A stretch of 12,382 nucleotides of DNA from an uncultured Clostridia bacterium (GTDB taxonomy: Bacteria; Bacillota; Clostridia; Christensenellales; DTU072), in the NCBI GenBank assembly GCA_944350065.1, contig CALVOD010000028.1, positions 1 through 12,382 on the forward strand, given 5' to 3'. The number at the start of each line of letters is the position of its first letter. Within the stretch, counting starts at the first letter, position 1. The notes under the pieces were generated by a model that saw only the letters and a list, made by a program, of their open reading frames with translations, had not been told where the DNA came from and ran no database searches. Shown here piece by piece: positions 1 through 6,819 of this stretch. The translations under genes were made by a program, and so were the position numbers.

Positions 1-281
1 ACGCCTTCAACTGCGGCGGCGGGACAGTTCCGCTTACAAAGCGAGCACCCGATACATTTGGATTCGTCGATATGCACGCGCAATATCGCGCGGTGCCCGG
101 GCGCGGGAGCTATGCAGACCGCGGGGCAGGTTTCGGCGCATTGACCGCAACCCGTGCACTTATCGCCGATCGCATAATAGTATTTCCCCGCTTCTTCCTT
201 TTCTTCGATAGCGCCGAAAGGGCAGATATATCCGCAATATCCGCAGTCTACGCATTTTTCCTTATCGATTTGATACGCCAT
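1..281 (-). CDS. Three-cluster 4Fe-4S ferredoxin-like protein (3' end beyond left edge)
   Basis: Only the first 93 codons are visible; the gene runs off the left edge. The visible protein carries three complete CxxCxxCxxxCP-type motifs: Cys10/13/16/20, Cys42/45/48/52 and Cys76/79/82/86, so it should bind at least three [4Fe-4S] clusters and act as an electron carrier or the ferredoxin domain of a larger oxidoreductase. There is no signal peptide, so it is presumably cytoplasmic. The ATG at 279-281 is preceded by GGAG (289-292) at 7-nt spacing, and a good promoter lies upstream at 324-352. The gene is divergent from the exonuclease. The redox partner cannot be told because the downstream genes are outside the window. 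It could be a stand-alone polyferredoxin or the N-terminus of a longer subunit. The ferredoxin nature is certain; the specific role is unknown. Confidence 0.9.
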   Translation of the reverse strand, partial: MAYQIDKEKCVDCGYCGYICPFGAIEEKEEAGKYYYAIGDKCTGCGQCAETCPAVCIAPAPGHRAILRVHIDESKCIGCSLCKRNCPAAAVEG

Positions 282-323
282 TGCCGTGCTCCGTAATATC
301 AGTCGGTACGAACCGCCGTATTT

Positions 324-352
324 ATTTTATCACGGAGCAGTAACGTTGTCCA
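324..352 (-). promoter_or_regulatory. Sigma-A-type promoter for the ferredoxin gene
   Basis: On the minus strand TGGACA (347-352) is followed after exactly 17 nt by TAAAAT (324-329). It sits about 43 nt upstream of the ferredoxin ATG, leaving room for a short leader with the GGAG ribosome site. Confidence 0.65.
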
Positions 353-402
353 GTACCGATTTTGCTCATTATGAAGGGCGGATTTTACGGATTTCAAATA
401 AA

Positions 403-431
403 TTGACATTTGCATTATATTTTGTTACAAT
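403..431 (+). promoter_or_regulatory. Sigma-A-type promoter for the exonuclease-acetyltransferase pair
   Basis: A perfect TTGACA -35 box (403-408), a 17-nt spacer and TACAAT (426-431) lie 27 nt before the TTG start at 459. The DNA here is AT-rich compared with its surroundings. Transcription should begin near 438 and probably covers both genes of the pair. Confidence 0.8.
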
Positions 432-458
432 ATTCGCAGTATAGATTGGAGAGAAGTC

Positions 459-1619
459 TTGGATTATCTATTCTACGACATCGAATGCAGCGACGGCAGA
501 CATATGTGCAGTTTCGGTTACGTGATAACCGACGAGTATTTTAACATATTGGAAAAAGCCGATATCCTCATCAATCCCGAAGCGATTTTTCACACCGGGG
601 CGTGGAGCAAGAAGAACAGGGAAAAAGACCCCGGCATTGAACTCGCTTATCCCAAAGAACGTTTCAAAGCCAACCCCACTTTCCCTTCGAGATACGAACG
701 TATACAACGCCTTTTACAACACGACGACCGCAAAATAATAGGATTTTCGCATCATAACGACGCGCTGTTTCTTACAATAGCCTGCAAGAGATACGAACTG
801 CCCGTCATCGATTACAAATTTTACGACGCGCAGGAAATGTTCGGAGAAAGCCGCGACATAATCAATCAGGTTGCGCTCAACGCGATAGCGGAGGCGCTCG
901 GAGTGGACCTCGGGCATCTTGTTCCGCACCGCAGCGACGACGACGCGGAAGCGTCGATGCTCGTTACGAAAGCGTTATGCCGGGATCTCGGATTCACGAT
1001 AGAAGAACTGATAGGGCATTGTCCGCGGTGCGCCGGCGAGGTAAGTGCGGAAGGCAAATGCAAATATTACGTACGCGAAGCCAAGCGCGCCGAAAAACGA
1101 ATGCGCGCGCAAGCGGTACGCTCCAACAGAATGACGACGAAAAATCTCGAGGAGTTCAAAAAATACGTTCGCACGCTGCAACCCGATCACATTCTGGAGC
1201 TTACGTTCAGAGGTAAGAAAGTCACGCTGAATTCTCCTTACGAATACAAGCATTTTAAAGAGACCTGTCTTATCGCAAAAGAAATAGCGGCTCGCGGCGG
1301 GAGGTACGTGCGTATGGGCTCGGAAGCGGATATATACGTGGCGGACGAACAGGGCAAGCGTTGTATGCGGCTGCCGCACGTCAAAAGGGCTATTGCCGCA
1401 GGAAAGGCGGTGGAAACGATAACGCTGGGAGAACTTCTGACAAGGCTTTCACTCACGGAGAAGGAGCTTGAGAACGCGGAGTTCCCGGTCGTCCCCGAGG
1501 AAGGGATCCCGGTTGTGAATAAGAAACGCAGAAGGTCGAGAAGGAAACGCAAAGCTCCGTCTTCGGTAGCGGCGAGAGCGGGCGCAAGCGCGCAGGGAGG
1601 TGCAAAAAATGTCGAGTGA
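459..1619 (+). CDS. DEDDh-family 3'-5' exonuclease with C-terminal extension
   Basis: The N-terminal ~185 residues have the RNase T/DnaQ-like exonuclease signature: Asp7 and Glu9 (motif DIE), Asp101 in the middle motif (HHND, 98-101), and the last motif His157-x4-Asp162, which places it in the DEDDh subgroup. Such enzymes remove nucleotides from DNA or RNA 3' ends using two metal ions. The remaining ~200 residues are not a domain I recognise. They begin with a possible metal site (His187, Cys188, Cys191, Cys201), continue with a basic helical stretch, and end in a Lys/Arg-rich tail near 354-367 that could bind nucleic acid. The start is TTG at 459, supported by GGAGAG (448-453) and by immediate entry into the first beta strand; no upstream ATG is available. 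It overlaps the next gene by 11 nt. The substrate is unknown. Confidence 0.85.
   Translation: MDYLFYDIECSDGRHMCSFGYVITDEYFNILEKADILINPEAIFHTGAWSKKNREKDPGIELAYPKERFKANPTFPSRYERIQRLLQHDDRKIIGFSHHNDALFLTIACKRYELPVIDYKFYDAQEMFGESRDIINQVALNAIAEALGVDLGHLVPHRSDDDAEASMLVTKALCRDLGFTIEELIGHCPRCAGEVSAEGKCKYYVREAKRAEKRMRAQAVRSNRMTTKNLEEFKKYVRTLQPDHILELTFRGKKVTLNSPYEYKHFKETCLIAKEIAARGGRYVRMGSEADIYVADEQGKRCMRLPHVKRAIAAGKAVETITLGELLTRLSLTEKELENAEFPVVPEEGIPVVNKKRRRSRRKRKAPSSVAARAGASAQGGAKNVE
1594..1600 (+). promoter_or_regulatory. Ribosome binding site fixing the acetyltransferase start
   Basis: AGGGAGG lies 8 nt before the ATG at 1609, inside the last codons of the exonuclease gene. The in-frame GTG at 1600 overlaps this site and so is unlikely to be the start. 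Confidence 0.8.
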
Positions 1620-2226
1620 AAATCGCGAAAGAATGCAAAAGAGTCTCATATACGATCCGACGGACCCGGAATTGATGAAGGAGCAGGGAGCGCTTATCGT
1701 GCGGGTGAACGAATATAACGCGACGTCTCCCGCGGAAGCGGAAAAGCGCGCGGCGCTGATCAAGGAAATGTTTGCCGAAGCGGGCGAAGGCTGTTATATA
1801 GAGCCGCCTTTCCGCGCCAACTGGGGCGGCAAGCACGTGAGACTCGGTAATTACGTTTACGCGAATTTTAATCTTACGCTAGTGGACGACGGGTACATAG
1901 ATATCGGCGACAACGTGATGTTCGCTCCGAACGTGACGGTGATAACGGCGACGCATCCCGTTTTGCCGGCGCTCCGCGAAAAGGGATTGCAGTTCAACGT
2001 AGACGTGAAGATATGCAATAACGTCTGGATAGGGGCGGGGGCGATAATAATGCCCGGGATAACGGTAGGCGAAAATTCGGTGGTGGGCGCGGGAAGCGTC
2101 GTGACCAAGGACGTGCCGCCGAATACCGTCGTCGTAGGCAATCCAGCGCGCGTACTGCGCGAAATAGGCGAACGCGACCGTATATATTATTTCAAAGACA
2201 AAAAAATAGATATTCCCGCAGAATGA
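1609..2226 (+). CDS. Maltose/galactoside-type sugar O-acetyltransferase (LbH family)
   Basis: This 205-residue protein has the length and layout of the LacA/Maa group, which transfers acetyl from acetyl-CoA to a sugar hydroxyl in the cytoplasm. It has a helical N-terminal cap (about 1-60) followed by left-handed beta-helix hexapeptide repeats (about 75-185). The likely catalytic His116 sits in the ATHP motif. The C-terminal part is typical of the family (NVWIGAGAIIMPG, 138-150; AGSVVTKDVPPNT, 161-173; GNPARVLREI, 177-186). The ATG at 1609 is chosen because of the AGGGAGG site 8 nt upstream. It overlaps the exonuclease gene by 11 nt, so the two are probably translated together, although no functional link is obvious. 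Isoleucine is encoded 12 times out of 16 by ATA. The acceptor sugar cannot be inferred, and the natural substrate may not be maltose. Confidence 0.93.
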   Translation: MSSENRERMQKSLIYDPTDPELMKEQGALIVRVNEYNATSPAEAEKRAALIKEMFAEAGEGCYIEPPFRANWGGKHVRLGNYVYANFNLTLVDDGYIDIGDNVMFAPNVTVITATHPVLPALREKGLQFNVDVKICNNVWIGAGAIIMPGITVGENSVVGAGSVVTKDVPPNTVVVGNPARVLREIGERDRIYYFKDKKIDIPAE

Positions 2227-2253
2227 AAAACGCCCCGTGAAGGGGCGTTTTTT
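2226..2253. terminator. Bidirectional rho-independent terminator
   Basis: CGCCCC (2231-2236) pairs with GGGGCG (2242-2247) around the loop GTGAA. The stem is flanked by an A-run on the left and a T-run (2248-2253) on the right, so a U-tract follows the stem on either strand. It lies between the convergent acetyltransferase and histidine kinase genes and can serve both. Confidence 0.92.
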
Positions 2254-2275
2254 ATTTCATACAGCTTAAGGAAAA

Positions 2276-3385
2276 CTAATCCGATTTTTCCGCATTTTCC
2301 GCAGTGGCGGAAGAAGTCGAATTTGCCGCTTTCAAAACGGCTTTTTGTTTCTTGCGCGCTTCACGACGCGCCTTAGCGATTTGCTTTTTTCCGTTTTTAT
2401 CCGAGCCGCTCTCGTATGCGTATTTGATAAGAAGATAAAAGATATAGAAGAAATCTGCGATGACCACGAACGGGAAACCCACCAGATAGAAGCAAGCCCC
2501 AATGATCTTGCGCTCAGTTTCCGTAAGTCCTTTGGATTTGGGCAAATAGAGAGGCAGATACAGTGTGAAAACGGAACCTTTTCCCGGTTTGCTCGAGCAA
2601 TAAACGTTGCCGCCGTGCTCCTTCATCACCTCTTTGACGGTGGCGAGTCCTATGCCGGTACCGCTGCCGTTGCGCGCCTTATCCGCGGTGTAATACTTTT
2701 CGAATATGTGCGGCATGTCTTCCGCTTTTATGCCCGTGCCGGTGTCGCGTATCTTTATGAACAGATATTTGCGCGACTTATGGAAGCTGATTGTGATTTT
2801 GCCACCCGCGGGAGTGAATTTCGCGGCGTTGGAAATTATGTTGGCTATAGCCGAATCGACGTCGCGCTCCGCTATCGCGATACGCACTTTGGGGATACGC
2901 CTTACGCGCACCGAAATATTCTTCTCGGTTGCGTAAGGTATGTGCTTCAATACGATTGCCGAAAGGGCTTCGCGCGCGTCTACGAGTTTGAGCGTCTCTT
3001 TGGCTTTACCCGCAGAAGTCCTCGCGGCGTCGATTATCTTGAGCACAGTGTCGTTCATGTCGGCGGCTTTTGAGCGGATGAGCTCGGGATAATTCCTGTC
3101 GTCCATCCCGTCTTCGATACACTCCGCATACCCCGAAATAAGAGCGAGAGGCGTCTTCAGGTCGTGCGTCACCGATGCTATCGTTTCCTGAGTACGGGCT
3201 TCCTTTTCGGCTTCTTCGGAAGCCTTTTCTACCAATATTTTGCGCAATTCCTCGAGCGAAGAAACTACGGCGGAAAGCTCGGCGGCGTCTTCCGGGCGCA
3301 AAGGCTCGTAGATTTCGCCGTCAATCATTCCGTGTATGCGGTCGTTGAGTTTGCGTATAACGAGCGTCCTCGTCAGCTTTGCCAT
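2276..3385 (-). CDS. Sensor histidine kinase, C-terminal membrane segment
   Basis: The kinase core is complete: H-box with phosphoacceptor His74 in SVTHDLKTPL (71-80), N-box around Asn186 (NIISNAAKF), G1 box DTGTGI (214-219), F-box FEKYYT (228-233) and G2 box GSGTGIGL (240-247). This supports ATP-dependent autophosphorylation and transfer to the adjacent response regulator. The 70 residues before the H-box form a charged, helical, HAMP-like linker with no membrane helix in front of it. Instead a strongly hydrophobic stretch lies after the kinase domain (about 293-323), long enough for one span or a re-entrant hairpin, followed by a Lys/Arg-rich tail (328-352) and an Ala/Ser-rich end. The gene starts 13 nt inside the regulator gene, so the two are translationally coupled. 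The sensor input is unknown. The kinase call is secure; the topology is inferred from hydrophobicity by eye. Confidence 0.93.
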   Translation of the reverse strand: MAKLTRTLVIRKLNDRIHGMIDGEIYEPLRPEDAAELSAVVSSLEELRKILVEKASEEAEKEARTQETIASVTHDLKTPLALISGYAECIEDGMDDRNYPELIRSKAADMNDTVLKIIDAARTSAGKAKETLKLVDAREALSAIVLKHIPYATEKNISVRVRRIPKVRIAIAERDVDSAIANIISNAAKFTPAGGKITISFHKSRKYLFIKIRDTGTGIKAEDMPHIFEKYYTADKARNGSGTGIGLATVKEVMKEHGGNVYCSSKPGKGSVFTLYLPLYLPKSKGLTETERKIIGACFYLVGFPFVVIADFFYIFYLLIKYAYESGSDKNGKKQIAKARREARKKQKAVLKAANSTSSATAENAEKSD

Positions 3386-4056
3386 TTATATCCGAACCCC
3401 CATACGGTTACGATATTGTTGATGCCTTCGCGTTGCAGCTTTTCCCTTAGCCTCGCGACGGTGACCGCGACGGTGTTTTCGTCGATGTACTCGTCCGTTC
3501 CCCACACGCGGTCGATAAGCTGCTGCTTAGAGAATATCCTGTCTGCGTCCAAGGTGAGCGCGTCGAGCAGCTTGAATTCCTTGTTGGACAGATTGAGGAG
3601 CTTGCCCGATACGCGCGCTTCGAAACGCTCCGGGGATATCGTCAGATTTTCGTATCTGCGCTCGGTGTCGCCCGCGGGCTTTTTATTGAAATCGTAATAC
3701 CTTCTCAACTGCGCGTTCACGCGCGTCACCGCTTCTTTGAAAGAGAAGGGTTTGGTAATGTAGTCGTCCGCTCCCAGCTCGAAAAGTTTGAGTTTGTCTT
3801 CTTCCGCTTCGCGCGCCGAAGTGACGATTATGGGAGAATTGAGAAAGCCGCGCACCGTACGGCATACCTCGTAACCGTCTTTGACGGGCATCATTATGTC
3901 CAGCAGTATCAGATCGGGGCGCATTTTCGCCGCCATGTCTATTGCCTGCGCGCCGTCGAACGCCTGATATACGACGTGTCCCGCTTTGATGAGATAATTC
4001 CGCATCATATCGGATAATTCGGTATTGTCTTCCGCTATAAGTATCTTTCTTTGCAT
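3373..4056 (-). CDS. OmpR/PhoB-family response regulator
   Basis: At 227 residues this is a standard two-domain regulator. The receiver domain (about 1-118) has the acidic pocket Glu9/Asp10, phosphoacceptor Asp53 in LLDIMMP, Ser80 at the conserved Ser/Thr switch position and Lys102 in TKPF. The C-terminal winged helix (about 132-227) has the family pattern, including LSNKEFKLLDAL, the recognition-helix region (NTVAVTVARLREKL, 194-207) and the final wing GFGYKW. Its partner is almost certainly the kinase whose gene overlaps it by 13 nt. The ATG at 4056 follows AGGAG (4065-4069) and a near-consensus promoter (4101-4129), so the pair can be transcribed independently of the upstream EFR1 gene. 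OmpR-type regulators bind tandem direct repeats, and such an array lies at 6601-6628; whether this protein binds there is inference. Confidence 0.95.
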   Translation of the reverse strand: MQRKILIAEDNTELSDMMRNYLIKAGHVVYQAFDGAQAIDMAAKMRPDLILLDIMMPVKDGYEVCRTVRGFLNSPIIVTSAREAEEDKLKLFELGADDYITKPFSFKEAVTRVNAQLRRYYDFNKKPAGDTERRYENLTISPERFEARVSGKLLNLSNKEFKLLDALTLDADRIFSKQQLIDRVWGTDEYIDENTVAVTVARLREKLQREGINNIVTVWGFGYKWQS

Positions 4057-4100
4057 TGTTCTTACTCCTCGGCTTAGTGCGTTTGCCGCTTACCTTTTCT

Positions 4101-4129
4101 ATTATAACCGCGTTGCGGATTTAAGGCAA
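4101..4129 (-). promoter_or_regulatory. Sigma-A-type promoter for the two-component pair
   Basis: On the minus strand TTGCCT (4124-4129), a 17-nt spacer and a perfect TATAAT (4101-4106) stand about 45 nt before the regulator ATG. The -35 box begins 4 nt past the stop codon of the upstream EFR1 gene, so the regulator pair has its own promoter in addition to any readthrough. I see no copy of the 6601-6628 repeat here. Confidence 0.8.
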
Positions 4130-4132
4130 CAC

Positions 4133-4972
4133 TCATTCGCTTTTATCGGCGAAATACTTTTCGTAGGACTTCCTGCAATATGCGCCGATCGCGGCTTCGT
4201 CGGGATCAGCGTTAAAATTGTAGGCGCCGTTCACTTTGATGGGATTGAGTAGCCCCGTCGTTATCGCGTTAGCGGGACAACCGAAGGCGCAGCGCGCGCA
4301 ACCGATACAATTGCCGCCGAAACGGAATTTGCCGTCTTCGAATTTAATGTTTCCGACGGGGCAACCGCGTACGCACTTCATACAGCCGATACATTTATCC
4401 TTATCAACTCTGTACAATCTGCCGTTAAGACGCATTCCCGGGCGCTCGATCTTGCACAGCACCGTCATTATTCTGGCGCGCAAAGGATAATCGAGAGGGG
4501 GAAGGGAACCGTTTAATATCGCGCGGGCGTCCTCGGGAATTCTTTCTTTGGCGGTGGCGAGCATTTTCGCCGCCATCGCGTCGCTGTGACGGAATACCAT
4601 ATTATACGGCATTACGTAGTGGCGCTCTCCGGTGAAGCGGTAGCCTTTGCTTATGGCAATTCGGCTTAATTCGAGAGAGGAAGCGTCGTTGAGTCTGAGC
4701 GGCTCGCCCGACGTCTTTATCGCAAAAAGCGCTTTGCCGTCGCCGCAGGGGAGTTTCTTCGCGAAATCGGTGACTATCTCCGGCGTGTTGAAGCCGTGTA
4801 CGGGATAGGCGATACCCACGCCGTCGTAGCCTTCTACGGAGGGAGCTTCGCAAGATACTATGTCTCGAAGCGTTACTTTTGCGCCGCGCGCCCCGAAGGC
4901 TTCCGCGAAAAGCTCGGTTATCTTTTTGGTGTTGCCCGTGCCTGAAAAATAATAGATTATTATATTCTGCAT
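4133..4972 (-). CDS. EFR1-family flavodoxin/ferredoxin fusion protein
   Basis: This 279-residue cytoplasmic redox protein has an N-terminal flavodoxin-like domain (about 1-165) with the FMN phosphate-binding loop FSGTGNTKK (9-17), and a C-terminal bacterial ferredoxin domain with two [4Fe-4S] motifs at Cys194/197/200/204 and Cys222/225/228/232. Proteins of this architecture are classed as EFR1-family ferredoxins and are presumed to shuttle electrons between flavin and iron-sulfur centres; precise partners are mostly unknown. A 40-residue tail follows the second cluster. An open frame extends upstream to 5140, but the flavodoxin strand and the AAGGA site (4982-4986) point to the ATG at 4972. 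The gene begins 13 nt before the end of the epimerase gene, so it is translationally coupled to it and may supply or receive electrons for that enzyme (inference). Confidence 0.92.
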   Translation of the reverse strand: MQNIIIYYFSGTGNTKKITELFAEAFGARGAKVTLRDIVSCEAPSVEGYDGVGIAYPVHGFNTPEIVTDFAKKLPCGDGKALFAIKTSGEPLRLNDASSLELSRIAISKGYRFTGERHYVMPYNMVFRHSDAMAAKMLATAKERIPEDARAILNGSLPPLDYPLRARIMTVLCKIERPGMRLNGRLYRVDKDKCIGCMKCVRGCPVGNIKFEDGKFRFGGNCIGCARCAFGCPANAITTGLLNPIKVNGAYNFNADPDEAAIGAYCRKSYEKYFADKSE

Positions 4973-6543
4973 AACATACCGTCCTTCATGCGGAATCCCA
5001 CCGCTTTGTCGTTCTTGTAGTAATAGATACCGTTCTCTCCGCGAGCGTGCGAGTCGTACCACACCTGTGCGAAGAAGGGAATGCTTTTTGCCAGTATATC
5101 GAATTTCCAGGGCTCCGGTTGGCAACATTCGGGGCACCAATGTCCCGCTTTAATTACGGTATAGGGCGAGGCTTCGAAACGGTGACCGTCGTGACATTCC
5201 CACAAAAGTTTGGTGTAAAGGTCGCCCTTCGTCATGCTCTCGGAAAGGCATTTGCCGCCGCGGAAGGAAGCCGCCGAACGCATATCCCCGATATCGAGCT
5301 CGGAGTCCGGTTTCGTCTCGTCGTAACCGTGGTCGAGAAGATAACCGTGAGTGCGGGCGTATTCGTCGTCGCGCAACGCGTCGTAATCTATCTCGCCGTC
5401 GGCGAGTCTGCCTTTACTGAGCAGAGGGTATTCTTCCCAGCTTACCGGGCAGAGGTCTATGTTGTCTGTACTTCCGAACGCCGCCGCCACTTTAGCCGCT
5501 TCGTGAGATTTAACCCAGCGCATGGGAGCGTTGGAATCGCCGAGCAGCCTTTCTATCGCCAGCTTCTTGATGAGCTTGGAAGGAAGGAATTTAGCCACAG
5601 CGTAGACGGGATGCGCTTTCGCCACTATATCCCAGTAATCTTCTACGGTCTCTGTGCGGAAATGGAAATAATCTTCAAGCACCTGCGAGTCGCTGAACCA
5701 TACGCCGTGGAAGTTGCGCGGGCAGTTCCATACCGGTTCGAGAAAACTTTCCGCCGAGCCGCCTATGATCGCGAAGCCGCCGTCGAAAGTGTCGTAACCC
5801 GTTCTTCTGTTTATCTTGCCGCCGCCTATGTTGTAAACGCGTTTCCAAAATCCGGGTGCTTTCCCGTCGGAATCGTATTCTATGAGATTGCGGATAAGAA
5901 GCCCCGAATCGTCCGCCGTTACCCATTCGAGAGGGGCGTTCCAGGAGGTATGGAACATAAGCCCGTCTTTCATATTGTTCTCGAGCATCTTGAGATGCAG
6001 GATACCTGTCTGACGGAGAATCGCCCAATTCTCGAGATCGGAGTCGAGAATGTATCGCTCGGCGCGGACTTTGGTCGCGGCGTACACGTCGAAAGTGCTC
6101 GGCAGAAGGGGGTCGCCCACTCTGCCCCACGGATGCAGATAATTGCGGTTGCCGTATACCGCCACGGAGGAGATATACACGAATTTCGGTTGCGGCTTCG
6201 TAGCGCGTATCGCTTCAACGATATTAACGGTGCCGCCGTAATTGGTGCGTTTAGTTTCCTCGAGCCTGTGGTCGGAGGCGGGAGGAATGAGCGCCGCCAT
6301 GTGTATAACGTAATCGGCTCCCTTAACAAGTTTGTCGCAATCCTCTCTCACGGCGATATCGCCGTAAATTATTTCGAGTTTCGCGTGATCCGTTCCTTTC
6401 AGAGAGCGGGCGTATTTGCGCGAAACGGCGTCGTCGCGCAGTAATAATCTGAGTTTATGGTTTCTTTCGGATTCGAGCAAGAATTTTACGGCAGCGGAAC
6501 CCATCGCGCCGCTCGCACCCGTCAAGGCTATCGTAAGAGACAT
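4960..6543 (-). CDS. NAD-dependent epimerase/dehydratase-like protein with C-terminal zinc-ribbon-like region
   Basis: The first ~350 residues are an extended short-chain dehydrogenase/reductase. They show the nucleotide-binding loop TGASGAMG (8-15), Asp62 in the GDI motif, Ser125/Ser126, and the catalytic pair Tyr154-x3-Lys158 (YAATK). The family acts on nucleotide sugars or related carbonyl compounds with NAD(P). At 527 residues the protein is about 200 longer than a usual epimerase. The last ~85 residues contain Cys450, His451, His454 and the cluster Cys470-x2-Cys473-Cys474 within a pattern like WxCxxGHxF...GHWCPxC, reminiscent of treble-clef or zinc-ribbon repeats; I propose zinc binding there. 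The ATG is preceded by AGGAGGT (6551-6557) at 7-nt spacing. The gene leads the operon with the EFR1 gene. The substrate is unknown; the SDR fold is secure, the zinc domain less so. Confidence 0.88.
   Translation of the reverse strand: MSLTIALTGASGAMGSAAVKFLLESERNHKLRLLLRDDAVSRKYARSLKGTDHAKLEIIYGDIAVREDCDKLVKGADYVIHMAALIPPASDHRLEETKRTNYGGTVNIVEAIRATKPQPKFVYISSVAVYGNRNYLHPWGRVGDPLLPSTFDVYAATKVRAERYILDSDLENWAILRQTGILHLKMLENNMKDGLMFHTSWNAPLEWVTADDSGLLIRNLIEYDSDGKAPGFWKRVYNIGGGKINRRTGYDTFDGGFAIIGGSAESFLEPVWNCPRNFHGVWFSDSQVLEDYFHFRTETVEDYWDIVAKAHPVYAVAKFLPSKLIKKLAIERLLGDSNAPMRWVKSHEAAKVAAAFGSTDNIDLCPVSWEEYPLLSKGRLADGEIDYDALRDDEYARTHGYLLDHGYDETKPDSELDIGDMRSAASFRGGKCLSESMTKGDLYTKLLWECHDGHRFEASPYTVIKAGHWCPECCQPEPWKFDILAKSIPFFAQVWYDSHARGENGIYYYKNDKAVGFRMKDGMLCRI
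4982..4986 (-). promoter_or_regulatory. Ribosome binding site deciding the EFR1 start
   Basis: AAGGA on the minus strand lies 9 nt before the ATG at 4972, within the end of the epimerase gene. It argues against the longer in-frame start at 5140, whose extra residues do not resemble the family. Confidence 0.7.
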
Positions 6544-6600
6544 TATCGTGACCTCCTTTTGCTTTCTGTCTAAATGTTAACAGGGGAATCTTGCGAGCTT

Positions 6601-6628
6601 TTGACAAATTTCTTACAAATTTCTTACG
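6601..6628 (-). repeat. Three tandem half-sites at 11-nt spacing upstream of the epimerase operon
   Basis: Read on the minus strand the half-sites are CGTAAG (6623-6628), TGTAAG (6612-6617) and TGTCAA (6601-6606), each separated by the same 5-nt spacer AAATT. An 11-nt period places all copies on one DNA face, the normal geometry for tandem binding by OmpR/PhoB-family regulators. An A/T-rich tract (6631-6647) lies just upstream. The array is 58 to 85 nt before the epimerase ATG. A weak promoter (TTGTCA, 19-nt spacer, TGTTAA at 6577-6582) would overlap the last half-site, which would fit regulated transcription. Confidence 0.6.
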
Positions 6629-6760
6629 TTGAAAATTTTTTTAAAAGTCGAAATTCGGCGGGAAAAATAAGGCGTGGAAACGTACGTCTTAACGGAAACG
6701 AAGTCGCGCGCAACTAAATAAAGGTTTAACGGGAGTTTAGCGGGCGCGTTCCGTATAAGT

Positions 6761-6787
6761 AAAAGCCGCGGGGAATATGCCCGCGGC
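6761..6787 (-). terminator. Probable rho-independent terminator of the hydrolase gene
   Basis: A perfect 8-bp GC stem, GCCGCGGG (6765-6772) with CCCGCGGC (6780-6787) around a 7-nt loop, is followed on the minus strand by a short TTTT (6761-6764). It lies 33 nt past the hydrolase stop. The U-tract is short, so termination may be partial. The remaining DNA between here and the epimerase start, apart from the 6601-6628 array and the ribosome site, shows nothing I can identify. Confidence 0.65.
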
Positions 6788-6819
6788 GGATAACTGCGTA
6801 TTTTAGGCGCGAAAGGATT

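Noticed and set aside
2345..3073. 242-codon open frame opposite the histidine kinase
   Set aside because: Antisense shadow with no domain signal; the kinase motifs on the minus strand are complete.
4973..5140. N-terminal extension of the first EFR1 protein to 5140
   Set aside because: It lies inside the epimerase gene, is rich in Arg and unlike the family, and the ATG at 4972 has a ribosome site directly before the flavodoxin strand.
5047..6444. 465-codon open frame on the plus strand opposite the epimerase gene
   Set aside because: It is a frame kept open because the real gene rarely uses TTA, CTA or TCA codons. The protein resembles no family, while the minus-strand product has clear SDR motifs and a strong ribosome site.
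6601..6606. TTGACA as a plus-strand -35 box
   Set aside because: No -10 hexamer follows at 16-18 nt and there is no plus-strand gene downstream. It is better explained as one of the three minus-strand half-sites.
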